Source: Lethocerus indicus (Eukaryota > Arthropoda > Insecta > Hemiptera > Belostomatidae). Taken from it: a stretch of 64,000 nucleotides of DNA. Made by a program: the position numbers and the translations under genes. Below are positions 46,417 through 59,560 of this stretch, in pieces (position 1 is the stretch's first letter; each line of letters opens with the position of its first letter). Under the pieces are notes generated by a model. That model did not search any database, was not told where the DNA came from, and worked only from the letters and a program-made list of their open reading frames with translations. The stretch lies in the NCBI GenBank assembly GCA_019843655.1, contig JACDQD010000002.1, positions 9,041,393 to 9,105,392 of the forward strand, given 5' to 3'.

Positions 46417-49400
46417 TTAAGACTGGTTGGTTTTTTTATTGCTATTCAAAGTTTCGCCTTCCTCATCAGGTAAAAAACCATTATTCTCTGCTTGCCGTAT
46501 CCCATTAGCCATTTGCTGATAGTGTGGTTTAATTGAAGTTCCAGGGCGACTGTAATCCAGATGGTCATATTCTTGTTCTAGAATAAAATTAATAGTAAAA
46601 CATTACATTAAATGTAATTTGTCTGGGTGTGTGAATAGTGCAAATGTTCAAGTAATTGACAATACTAACATTATTAACATCAGCAAATACAAAATGATAG
46701 TTTAGTTTATAGGTGAAAATACATTTTTGCTCATTTATATGTTGAAACATAACAAGATATACCTGCTGCTCCTTTAGTTCCTTTTAATTCCTCGTAAAAA
46801 TGGTCATCCATTTTAAGTTCTTCTATTGAATGATATACATTCGGATTCCCCATATTAGCCTCTTTATTCTTTGCAAAAGCTCCATATGAACCGCCATATG
46901 CTCCTGAATTAGAATTATAAGTTTAAAAAATACATTTTACTTTAAATATTATCTTGAAAATACCTTCCATGCATAATGCACTTTGATTACGCTTGTGTCT
47001 TATTAATTCTATATTATATCCTATAAGCATTTGCAGAGACTAAGTAATCTATTTACATTATATGGAAATATTTTAGGGTGAAAAAAACACATGTACAATA
47101 ATACATGGTGTGCAATTTTCTCTCATATAATTATCAATGAATAAATTTTTTTAATTAGCATGGGTTGCATCATACATTTATGAGAGTTTATGGAGATAAA
47201 ATAATAATAATAAAACTGTTGAAATAAAACCATAAATGTTTAATCACAATACTTTATCAAATATAAGTTTTTAAGAGGTTAGTAATCTTACCTTTTAGAG
47301 TTTCATCATCATCATCATCATAACCTAATTTGGCTTTTTCTAGATTAGTACTTTTCAGATTATTTTTTATCATTGTATTATTAAGTAAACTAGAAGAATC
47401 ATCTTTTACATTAGCATTCATAGAATAAACAGGATTGTCAAAATGGTGGCGATCTGAAAAGAATGACTAATTATATAACATAATATCACATTTAATTGAA
47501 TGACTCTTTTAACACAAGTTAAAAATATGATTAATTACACAAACATGTATTTTATTGTTACATTTATACTCATTAAAATTAAAAAAAACAATATGTAATT
47601 ACCTAATGCACTATCAGGATCAGCAATGTAATGCACATTTGCTATTTCAGACTTAAGATTTTTAACTCTTTGATTATAGTATAAAATTATGAGAATAATA
47701 GCTGCCAAAAGAATTAATGAAACCAATGTTCCTGCAATAATACTGTTAGAATTGCTTGATGATTCATATTCAACTTCAGGACTTTTTTTCTCCAAACGTA
47801 ATACATCACATAGTTCACCTAAGAATTAGATAATAATCACTAGTATTAGTGATAATGAGATTCTTACATTAAATTGTTTATAAAAAATCATTTATTATAT
47901 CACATTATAACAATCATGAATTGAATTAAGCAATTATGAACCACAGTAGACTTAAAGAATGAAATATTACCTGTATACATGTGCTTACACATGCATCCAT
48001 ATGCTGCGTGACAAATGAAGTTGTCATTTGTACAATTACAAGGATGTATGCAATGCTCACCATAATAACCATTTGGACAAACTGAAATCATTCATAAAGT
48101 TAGTACAAAAATAAGATGAATGAAGTCACTATGCACAGTAATTAGCTTCTAGGTACACACTAGGGTTATGACCAATATTTTTGGCATGAACTACCAGTTC
48201 ATCTATTGCTTGGAGTGTATGTGAACTTGTTTTTAAATGTCAGAAAATAGAATGCACTAATGAGAAGTGTCAGAAAAATTAAAGGTATGTTGATAATGGT
48301 TTCAGAGGATTAAACTTTCTGATACTAAATGAGGAGGAAGAAACTATAGATTTCCTATATCTTGCAGCAAGTGATAACACTGAAAAACCTAATGATTTTG
48401 GTTCAATTAAATAAAACATTGATTACTCAAGTGATGATGCTGGGATTTTTAATGTTCAGTTCAGAACATGTTAACATGAGATAAGGTAAAATTTGTTGTA
48501 AACAAAAATTGAACATTGATGTACAATAAACAACTAAGTAGTAGAATGGTAATTTTACCAAACAACTACACAAGTTTGTGTACATTCTCTGCAACACATC
48601 ATTTTTAATGCTATAGTTGGACCATATACTAAGTCCTAAAAAAAATCAAGCACTTTGCAAGGAAAAATAAGTCATCCAGGTATTTCAAGAATATAATAGA
48701 GAAAAATTATATTGCTCTTATGGGACTTCTGTATTAAATTCTACTCTATTGCATTTTTTGTATTATACTCCTATGAACTTATTAACAACTTGAATGTAGG
48801 AGGTAAGTGCTTGATATATTTTGGCATTTTTTAAGATAAACTGAAACTCTTTTGTTTGTTCAATTAACGAAATGAGTCTTAAATTTACCTTCTGTACAAT
48901 GAGGCCCTATAAAACCAGGAGGACAACGACAATAGCCATCACTTTCTCTGCATGTTCCACCATTTTTACATTTACACTGGCTCGTGCAGTTTATGCCAAA
49001 CTTTCCTATGGGGCATTGATAAGAACATTTTTTGCCAGTCCATCCAGGGAAACACTGGCAGGTACCTGGAAAACAAATTGTTCTTAACAATTAACTAAAC
49101 ATCTTTAAAACTAAACAATTATATTTTATTATTGTTTAATTAAAAATACCTGTTATATGGTGACACTCTGCTCCATTGTCACAATTACATGGTATACAGT
49201 TTTTCCCATATGTCTTAGAAGGGCAAGGATATTGACACATTTCACCCATGTATCCAGGGTTACATTCATAATTCCCTGTTACAGGGTCACAAGTTTGATT
49301 TCCTGAAATACACAATTGGTTGTCTTAATAAAATAAGTATTTTAAAAGGTTTTATAACATTATTGTGAATAAAAATTACTTCGGAATAGTTTTTCCTGTT

Positions 49401-51522
49401 CCTACTTCAATTTTCTACCACAACAATGTTCTACTTCAAATCAATAATTGTCAATAATAAACTCATACTTAAGACCCTTCAAAAGGATGAAACAGTTATT
49501 TATGAGTAAATGAGACTATAGTGAAATATCAGATACTGATTTAATTTTACCACTAGTATAACTAAATGTGTTGGCTTGTGCAAATGGATCTAATTCAAAA
49601 TGAAGTATTAGAGATAAATACCCTGGTATGAGCAAATCTGACTACAGTCAGCTCCGTAAGATCCATGTTTACAAGGCATGTCACAAAATTTGCCCTCCCA
49701 TCCTGGTTGACAATAACATTCACCAGTATTAGGATGGCAGGAGCCATTATTTTGGCAATGACATTTTAATGAACAAGATGGCCCAAAAAATCCTGGCTTA
49801 CATTGTGACTCACATCGAACACCTGAAAATGTACACACATGCACTATAAACATAAACATAACAAAATAAAATATTGTGTCCTAATATAATAACATCTCTT
49901 AAATAAATAAAATTTATGAAAAATGCTGCATTAAATCAAAATGGGTAAAAGTTAAAATAATAGCTATATTACCTTTCCAAGGGGTCTTACAAATACATGC
50001 ACCTGTTTCTACATCACAGGCAACTGTATTTTCTTCAAAACAATTACATTTGCTTTGACAATTCTTTCCAAAGAAACCTGGTTCACATTTCCATTCACAG
50101 AACTCACCAATGAATCCAGGCCTACAGATGCAGCTCCCTAGAATTCAAAAGTACATAAATATATTTTATATAAACAGGTCAAAATAAACATTTAATGCAA
50201 TTATTTATGTTTGACATATATAGAAACTGTATGTTATTTAATAGTGTGTAATTATATATCTTATAATTAAACATCTCACCATTTTCAGCATCACATCTTG
50301 CATTATTTTGGCATTTACAAGTTTGGTTGCAATCCTGTCCATAATAATTTTGAGAGCAAGGACGATCACATTGTAATCCATCCCACCCTAAAGAAAAGAG
50401 GGAAAAATAATGTCAATTTCTGAGCCATAGAAAAATTCCTGTCTGATAATATAATTATTAGTTAGGAATCATTGCTCAGATGAAATGATTAACAACCCTG
50501 TGAGGGTAATGAACAAAATACAAATTTGTAATTTTTTGAAAAGTTGGTTTGATTTTGATGGTACACTTTAAAATTAATTGCAAGTAGTTGCTCAGGAGTA
50601 ATTTCCTGAATGGAAGTCTAATGAACACACTGGAATTAGTGAGATCCTGTCTTTTAGTCCAAGTTTACAACTTAATGGAAAATTTGTTTATCACCAAAGA
50701 ATTGAACTCTGGGACCAACATGCTTATTTCATTCTAACCACATCTAATCAAAAGTGTAGATACAAGACTGCTCCTCTATATATTAATGGCAGGGAAGACG
50801 ACCATATATAATGATAATATGTTAGTAAGCAGTTAAGTTTCTTTAACTGATAATAAGAAATAATTGTTTTGCCATAAACTGTGGAAAAGTATGTCTCCAT
50901 GACACTAGCCAGGCAGCCACCATATTTATAATGATATTTTCCTTAACTTAGCCTGGGAATTTAGAATCAAACCAGCAATGCATATGATGCTTAGAATAAC
51001 TAGTCAAGTACTACTAAGATCCCCATGAATTAGAGCATTTCTTATTAAAATTAATATTTGATTCTAATGATTGTGATTTTTCAAAGTGCATTTTACACAG
51101 TCCTATTACCAAATAATTTATATCTTCCTATAGGACATAGAAAGAAATATTTATTTAATGCTTTATTTTTTATCATATAATATATTGATAATATTGTCTC
51201 CAGTTATAAGTTACCAGGGCGGCAGAAACATCTTCCAGATTCAGATGAACAGTTTGATCTATTTTTACATTCACATTTACGAACACAATCTTCTCCGTAA
51301 GTACCTTCTGGACATGGTTCATTGCATGTGAGCCCTCGATAACCTAAAATACAATAATATATGTTATTATTAGAATCATATTTTAAATTGTCAAAATTTA
51401 CATAAATGAATATATTGCCATAAATTATACCACATACTTCTGTTATAGAATGTACAAATGTCTCTTTTTAAATTATAAAAAATATTTAAAAGGAAGTTAC
51501 ATAACATAGTTAAAACATATGG

Positions 51523-51582
<60 letters not shown>

Positions 51583-54500
51583 GTAATTAAGTAAAAATTA
51601 AGTAAAAAAAAAATTAAAAATATGTCAACTCATTCACCATTATTAAAATAAATTCTTGTATATTCTATATCACTATATCATTAACTGTATCTATTTCTTA
51701 CAGCCACTTTATTTCACTTTGATGTATATTTCCATTTGTCCACTGCTGATATTTCAAAGACCTTGAAAATCCCCCACCCCCAATTTTACCACCTAATGGG
51801 TTTCTCTCTCCTAAAGCTTAGGTGGGAAAGGAAATATTTGAAAATAAAATTCACTTACTTGTTTTAGTACCAAGAAAAGCAGCAATGTGTATAGATAAGA
51901 GAGGTCATGGGTAATTATAATTACAGAATAAAAATTAAAGAAATCGAATTATATTAAAAAAAAAACAAGATCCACTGATAATGAAGATGGTGGGGTGCTT
52001 CAAGCTGCCCAAGCGGATGTGGAGCCTCTTAAACTGCAGGTACTAAATTTAACTCTAGACCGAAAATATTACTTTAACAGATGTCCCATAAAAATACAAT
52101 TAAACTTAACTTACCAGCTGCACATTTACAGCTGCCATCAATTGGTGAACAATCAGCATTATTTTTGCATTGACATTCATTAATACAATCTTTTCCAAAC
52201 ATTAAAAATCCACAAGGACGTGAACATGTAGGTCCAGCCCACCCTGGCTTACAATAACACTTCCCTGTCCTTGGGTGACACCTATAACAATGTTACAAAT
52301 ATAGGAACATAATGTAATATTTTTAAGGGAATGAAAGTATTCAATAAACAAAATTCCCTGTCTAAATGCAAATATTATGTAACTATTTTTACTCACAATT
52401 CAGTATTTTCTTTTTCACAATCACAATTCTTTGAACACAGACCTCCAAACATCCATTCAGCACAAGATCTAATGCTACAATTTTTACCACTCCAGCCTGG
52501 TGAACATGTACATCGTCCATCAATTGGATCACATTCAGCTTCATTTTGACAATTACACTTCTGCGTGCAGTTGACTCCATAATAACCAAGAGAGCACTTT
52601 TCACGACACTAAAAAGAAATACCAAATTTAGAAGAAAAAATTGTATTAGGCTGAAAAGAAATATTAATTAATTAATTACAACTCAATAGTTCTTGATATG
52701 CAACCTATTATAATAAATAATTATTCTATGCTACCAATGAGCGTATAACTCCAAATCAACTTACTTCAGAGCCCTTAAATCCAGGGAAACATTTGCAGTT
52801 TCCAGTAATATGGTCACAAGCACTGTTGAAACCACATTCACACATATTTTGACATTTAGGCCCCCATGTGCCAGCAGGGCACTTATTTCCACAAACAGGA
52901 CCCTAGAATTAAATTCAGCTAAATAAATTCAAATAAAATTCTTATTTGTCATTTTGATGCATTCTTATGAAAAAAACTGTAGGACTGCGTTATATTAAGG
53001 CATGTAACATCACACCCTTAGCTTCGATTATCAATAACTAGTGGCTTTAAAACTAACATGTAATGAACATTTAGTGAATTCATTTATTTAAAAAGAAAGT
53101 AGAAACACAAATAAGAGTACTTACTGTCCATCCATCATTACAATCACAATCTCCAGTTCCTGGATCACATTTGCCATTTTGACATGTACATTCATTTTGA
53201 CACTCAATTCCATGTTTACCATCTGGGCAATGTAGCTCACACCTAATTAATACCAAAAATTCATTAATTTCATAAAAAAGTAAAATTAAATTATTAAAAG
53301 TTTCACAGCATAAGTTAAATAAGTTCCAAATCATGGGCATACTAATCACATAATATTATTTCATAATAAAATGATTCTGAGAAAATTTAATTCCTATCAC
53401 ATAAGAAAATTTCATTTTAACATGGCTGAAATTGATTACTTGATATACTAGTGAAATCGTTATCAATATTTACGTTATTTTGATTTACAATCAAAATTAA
53501 TATTCAATGACTTACAGGGGTCCCATGAAGCCACGAAGGCATTTACATGCACCAGAGACTGGGTTACATGTAGCATTATTAAGGCAGCGACAAGTCTCAG
53601 AACAGCTCAGTCCATACTTGTTTTTCTCACAAGTTTGTTCACATCTAGCCCCCTGCCAACCTCTTTCACATTCACACTTTCCAGTATAGGGATCACATGT
53701 TGCACCATTAGAACAATCGCATTTCCTTTTACAATCATTTCCCCAAAAGCCCGCAGGGCATGCTGCAATGATCAATCAATATATTTAACAAAATATTTAA
53801 TGGATGCTATAAGATAAAATGTTTGCAAATTCCTACTTACTGTTTTTTAGTCCCCAAAAAGAGAAAGCAGATTACAAGAAATACAATTAGTAATAATAAA
53901 GTATAAATAAATAAAATGTATAAAAATATTTACAAAGATTGCATGATGGGCCACCATAGCCTGCTTCACATTTACATTTATTCGGTTCTGCACAGACACC
54001 ATGAATACACTCAGGTGTACAAATAGGAACACAGCTGTCTGCACTTCTAGCATAACCAGCACAACACTCTTCTACAAGTTTTGATTTTGTTACTACCTAT
54101 ATGCAAATGTATCATAGAGATAAGTGATGAGACAATATTATTCACAATGAATCTATTTGTTAAAATTTGAAGGTATTTTATCAGGATATCTTTAAAATAT
54201 TTCAAAATGAACACAAATAGTGTTAAAGTTTCTATTGCATCATTTTCCTTATTTAAAAAATATGCTTCAGAGTTGTAAAAAATAAAATAAAAAGAAAGGT
54301 AACTATAGGAGAAGGAAAACTGCAATAATAAGTAATTACATTCTAAATTCTGAAAACAGGATAAAGTTTATTATATTCAAAATTACTTACATCTATTTTA
54401 AAAGCGGTCACATATTCTATTACATATTTTGAACACCTTGGTGGGAATTTCAAACACCATGTCTCTTTTCTAGTCTGCTTTGGTTTAAGTTCTGACACTC

Positions 54501-55882
54501 TTACAGTTCTGTTATAACTGAAAAATTAGGAAGATACCATGTATAAAACAACAATTATTTTCAGTAAATATAACAATTACTAAAACCAAACAATTTTAAT
54601 ATATTTTCATACAAAATTAAAAGTTTGCCTTAGCTTTGTTTGAAATTTGAAACAGTTTGAGATTTAATTAACTTGAATTTGAAAGCTTTAAGACAACCTC
54701 CAAGAATGGAAATTTTGGATAAACATTCAGTTGAGAGAATGGAATACGTGACGATAACCAAGTTAAAATTAGATTTTCCATCTCTGGAGACTAATGGATT
54801 TGTGGTATTGGGTGAATATAGACACACCTCATCACCATATCAAGGTTAGGATAGTCTTGATTGTCAGAGTGCTTAGAGTCATAGACAAGAGTATTTGAAG
54901 GATTTATTTGCTAGCTAAATATTTACATGTGGATTCTTGTGAAAATAATTTTTTCATGAATTACAAAAGTATTGAGAAAATGCAACATGACATCTTTTTT
55001 TTTAAATACTTGTTTCGGAATCCTCAAGGGTGGGAATATCATCTTGCAATCTTTTGTCTCCATTCACAGACTTGGTTCTGTGCTAGACCAGAGATTTGGC
55101 TTCTCTTCATCATCAATAGCTTCCTGTCAGTGAATTAGTGACTAACAGTAACAATGCAGTCAGGATACTTCATAGGCAACCAGCATGCCTAAGTGCCTCA
55201 TTGATAGAATGCTACTGACAATGGTAGGAAGCTGAAACCAAATCTATCACAGGACCAAATAATTGTGATAAAAGATCATAAGGGGGATGATATCTTATAA
55301 CCAGAATACATACTGTATTTTTAAGTTCATATTAATTTTATGGCCTATGCAGAAACCTACTTTAGTTTGCTAATGTATTCATATTGATGCTTAATTTGTA
55401 GAAACTTTATGGAACTATAACAAAAACACTGAGTAATCTATTCCTGATTATACCATTCTGATTATGTTCTTTTTGCCACTAAATTATTAACAAAACTTCT
55501 TTGTTTATGAAAGTGAAAGGCTCTATAATAATGTCACTGTAATCATGTGCAAAGTTTGTGTAGACAAATTATTGTAACCCTTTTAAATGCATACTGATAC
55601 AACATATAGCACATATTTTGAAACTATAATGAAATGTAAAACAGTTCCATTTAATATTAAATATACAGCAACATTTATATCTAGACATCTATAGTTTTTT
55701 TAGTTCATTCTCTCACCCTATTGGCATCAGTGCTTCACTGCTTTGCTTTCATACTACCTGTCTAGGCTTCTTCAGTTTACTTACTATTCATGGTGTGTAC
55801 AGATGTTTGGACCTTCAAGAAGTAACATTTCTGGTATTAATACACATAATATGAAGAGAACCAAGTGTTTCACTGTGTCCAT
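46417..55882 (-). CDS. drpr: Draper/MEGF10-like engulfment receptor
   Basis: Nineteen coding exons, listed 5' to 3': 55785-55882, 54391-54517, 53934-54096, 53516-53762, 53125-53242, 52765-52902, 52397-52608, 52115-52281, 51215-51343, 50280-50387, 49973-50137, 49622-49822, 49150-49302, 48889-49065, 47971-48081, 47603-47818, 47292-47453, 46763-46903, 46417-46577; 997 residues, all phases closing. Signal peptide 1 to about 22; EMI domain about 24-100 (LEGPNICTHHE, PPRCSKY, EECCAGY); then roughly 15 atypical EGF repeats; transmembrane helix about 797-819; cytoplasmic NPxY motif (DNPVY, Y853); an ITAM (Y921-x2-I and Y934-x2-L, nine residues between); and the conserved YDHLDYSRPGTS tail. Family knowledge: glial and haemocyte receptor for apoptotic cells and axon debris, signalling through Src and Shark kinases at the ITAM and an adaptor (Ced-6) at NPxY. 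Introns are mainly phase 1, typical of EGF-module genes. Confidence 0.96.
50388..51214 (-). other. Draper intron with retroposon-like debris
   Basis: 827-bp intron. On the minus strand it contains GGTTTGATTCT (50973-50963), a B-box-like element, and another similar stretch near 50701, suggesting decayed tRNA-derived SINEs. No coding sequence is seen. Confidence 0.4.
51524..51573. repeat. (TA)n microsatellite
   Basis: About 50 bp of alternating TA in a Draper intron. Confidence 0.9.
54518..55784 (-). other. Draper intron 1 (between signal-peptide exon and EMI exon)
   Basis: 1.27 kb. The donor after the signal-peptide exon (GAATA then gtaagt) and the acceptor before the EMI exon join to give the family sequence ICTHHEYYNRTV. 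The open frame on the minus strand at 54630-54827 may be a transposon remnant but shows no decisive motif. Confidence 0.6.
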
Positions 55883-57240
55883 TGTAAAGTCTTTCCTACT
55901 AAATTTTTGTAGCCCAAAAAGGATCTTTGTCAATGTTTTAACTGTAAACAATCTGAAAAAGATAGGAAAAATTATCTTTATTTTAATAAGATAATACAAT
56001 TTTCTAAATGTCATAGTTTCTTTCAGGTTTTAATCAAAAATAATTTTCTGAATATTTTATTTTATTAAAATTCCATTAAATATTATGTACCAATATCCAG
56101 ATTGCTATATATTAAAATTTGCATAATGAAAATGTCATTAGTCAGAGGGTACATTATAAAATATGAGAGACAATGATTATCTGAATGACAATGCGTTTGA
56201 TAAGAGGGGAAATACCTACAATCTAAAATGAGATTGTCTAAATAATTATATAAATACTCTTCATAGAGGATACCTGGGTAAATGGATACCTGGGTAAATA
56301 GTCAACAGCAATCTGTGTCTTGTGTTTTAGCACTAACAAAGTGCTTAGCAAATAGAAAAGATCAAAGAGAAGTAATAAAAGGAACTTTAAAAAGTTGAAG
56401 ATAAATTTAAAAAGGACACTGATATAGTAATACCAACATCTCACTCATTCTAACATCTCTATAGACATACAAACACTTTATATATTTTAATTGTCCTATA
56501 ACTTTTTTTAACTAGTAAGAAAATAAAACAAAATGTTTTAACAAGTCAAAAATTAAAACAAAGAGTGGCATTAGTTCTTGTGGAATTAGCGTTTATTACA
56601 TAATATCAGCCACTGTAATTTAATAATATCCAAACTTCACCAACATTTTTGTTGGTGGTACGCCTACGCGCTATCCATGGGTGCCTAATATGGAGACAAG
56701 AGTAAGCGACTCACATTCGCCCAACCTCTTACTTTATATCGCTTTTTGATGGAGGATTACATCTAACTACTCTAGTAGTATGGAACTTCCTTTGGCCTGA
56801 TACAAACATGGAATTGTAAATGAAAATTGAGATCGTTATATTGTTAGAACTAAGTGCTGGGCAGCAATCGTGTGAGCATATTCATAAACACAGCGGAGTC
56901 CAATTTATGTCACTCTATATTTTACGCTTCCGTAGCACCCGTGCTTGAGGGGGAAATGATGCAATTAGTTCTGGTTTTGCCGCCGCCTTTGACTCACTTT
57001 ATCTGGCCAACCGCGAGCTGAATAACAATTTGCGTCCTGGTATATTTTTAAAAACGGTGATTTTTAAAACTAATGGCGATTAACAATTTAATAAATTAAT
57101 CGTCAATAAAAATAGTGCATTTTTTATCTAAAAGCTCGAATTTACAATTTATCATAAAACTAATAATTTTAGTTATCCTTTATTCACTGCTGATAAAAAA
57201 TTCTACCTTCCTAATAAATTATCCATCTTCCTTATATTGA
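55883..57240 (-). promoter_or_regulatory. Upstream region of Draper with candidate 5' UTR exon
   Basis: No coding gene. Around 56920-57040 the sequence becomes CG-richer. On the minus strand a consensus donor (AGATAAA then gtgagtc, boundary near 57000) follows a TTATTCAGCTCG initiator-like motif, a plausible short noncoding first exon for Draper about 1.1 kb upstream of the ATG. An AP-1 consensus TGACTCA (56990-56996) overlaps that donor. Both readings are tentative. Confidence 0.3.
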
Positions 57241-57268
57241 TTGGAAGCATATTCTATGAACCCAGCAA

Positions 57269-57269
<1 letters not shown>

Positions 57270-57314
<45 letters not shown>
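57270..57314. repeat. (TA)n microsatellite
   Basis: About 45 bp of alternating AT upstream of Draper. Confidence 0.9.
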
Positions 57315-57316
<2 letters not shown>

Positions 57317-59454
57317 ATTCAATTAATATCGCTGGAACGGATTTACGTGAATGAATAATTTCTAACTTACTCAGATAGACCAGCGATATTTGTTTTTTCA
57401 GTTTTATTTTCTCTTGTTTTTCGTTTCGTTTCTCTAATTATATTTCATTAACTAAAGTAAGTAATGTTCGTACTCCTTGTAAAGGCAGTGGAGTATATAT
57501 AGTTCTTGGTAATCTAATAGTAGATTTCATTTGAATTGTTATTCATTTCATGTTAACACGCAGTTATTGTAATGATACAGTTATTCCATTATTCGAACAA
57601 AGAGGTATAAATATGAAACTATGAGATCAGTGCTAGATTTATGTTGTGGCCTTTAGGCGGGCAAGGCTGTTCATAGTTTGTCGCCTTTTTTCTGTCATGT
57701 GTTTGGCTCAATCCGAAGATGATGGATTCAACATCCCATTTTTTCAAACCCACATGTCGTTCCGTTTCAAGATATTGGCTACACACTGGAAATTAAACCT
57801 TGTTGATTGAGCGATTAGAATGGGTAAAAAGTAGTTACTTTCTGCTTAATTTTTCGGCGAGAAGTGCATATCTCATTACAAGTGTGATCAATTCTAATTT
57901 TAATACGTTTTGTATACATGCATATAGTATACATCGATTTAATTTTTTTTTACTAAGGAAACGTGATATTTAACAATAGTCAAATATAATGAAATGTGGT
58001 TCAATTAAATACCACTTGTCACCTTATTTCTCTAACTTTTCAGATGCAATGTTCACATTTAAAGTTGTAAAAATATCACTCTCGGATATGTAGTCGTTGT
58101 ATTTGTTTCGTGGTTAACGTCAGTAAACACGGTTAAGGTGGTAAAATGGGAGGAAAAACACAAGAGAGGCTCGTTTCTACTGTCGTCAGATCGGGTCATT
58201 GAACTTTCTGTCCCGCTTCCAGGTGGCATACCACAATCCCTGTCACGGATCTCTCACTCAAATAATAACCAGAAATTAATAATAGAAATTACTGAACTGT
58301 CTTAAACCTGATATAAAATAACTAATATTCACAGACATATACCGAACTCTTGAAGACATACGATATATACACCTGAAAGACTTATTGTGTTATTGAGTAG
58401 TAATAACAGTAGTAACAATAGAATGGAGCCAGGCGTAGTAGAGTAGCAATATGATATATGATGTATGGGGGATAGAGCACAGTATTAGAATAATTGCCTG
58501 ATTGAGTTTACATTTTCGGAGGCTGGAGAGTACCAGCGAAGACTGTAGTAAAAGCTTCGGAATTGGGGCATTTTTCTATTGAGAAATTTCAGAAAGTTCA
58601 GTTATAAATAACCCGGAAAGAATTGTTCAAGGTTTAGAGTGGCGATGAGAAATAACAACACTCGTAAACATATGACAGTTATCTGTCCTGTAATATTAAT
58701 AGATTTACTATGCTTACTAGGCTGGGCATTTTCTCCATGAAAGCCAATGAGCTTTTATGGCAGACTTCGTTGAAACACTTTGGTAATTAACATTAGCAAG
58801 AAAACAGGCTCGCGCTATTCTGATGAATTCGGTGAAAAGCAAAAAAGGTTACAGTCAAATTAAATCGAAGCTTTCCAAAGATGGTGGTAAGACGGGAATA
58901 GAACGAGCGCCGGATGAACTAATTAAATACGCAATAGACTCTTGATTTACATATGAGTAAGACATCTGCATTTGAACAAGCATGCCCATTGTTACTGTCA
59001 TCAAATTGCAACACTGCAGACTTTAAAAGGCGATCAATTGAACTAAACCTTACATCTCGAGAATATATTTATGTATAAAAACGTATAAGCATATTCATGA
59101 TATGTTTAATTGCGAATTAATAAAGTGTTGGAAGTGAACTAACATAAAGGAAATAAATGATATTGTACTACACGCTGAAGGTATAGATAACGTAAATGTA
59201 TTACAACGCTACTTTTGATAGTTGAAAAGGATTCTCAAATGTGGCACTATAAATGACAGTATTTAAATAAATAGACGGTTCGGAATTTTATACATGACAC
59301 AGCTTTAATTTTTCAGCCAAGTATTTGAAATAAGTTTATTTCGCGAAACAATTTTCATAGCTTAGTATTAAAAATACTAGTTTACTCCGTTAAAGCATAT
59401 TCTAAACTCGATTCTGCTCGAACCGATCCCTATTCAGAACAGATTCAAAGTTTC

Positions 59455-59560
59455 AAGGACGGATGTGACTGGTTTACATAGCTGGCGAACGCCTGTGAAT
59501 CACGAAACCAGACTGCCTGGGAGTATGTGTTCGATTCTCCAAACCCATAAGACTGGTAAA
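59455..59560 (+). repeat. tRNA-derived SINE head
   Basis: The plus strand carries TAGCTGGCGAACG (59479-59491), close to the polymerase III A box TRGYNNARNNG, and GTGTTCGATTCTCC (about 59527-59540), close to the B box GGTTCGANTCC. Spacing of about 36 bp is as in tRNA promoters. A full cloverleaf does not form, so this is a SINE head rather than a tRNA gene. Its 3' end was not located. Confidence 0.5.

Noticed and set aside
51983..52050. Open stretch in a Draper intron ending in CTGCAG and gtacta
   Set aside because: It looks coding-like on the plus strand, but is short, antisense to Draper and has no partner exon. Probably a transposon scrap.
54630..54827. Minus-strand open frame in Draper intron 1
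   Set aside because: Vague resemblance to retrotransposon endonuclease segments, but no catalytic motif. It does not join the Draper frame.
59476..59545. Possible tRNA gene
   Set aside because: A- and B-box-like motifs are present, but acceptor, D and anticodon stems do not pair. Called a SINE head instead.
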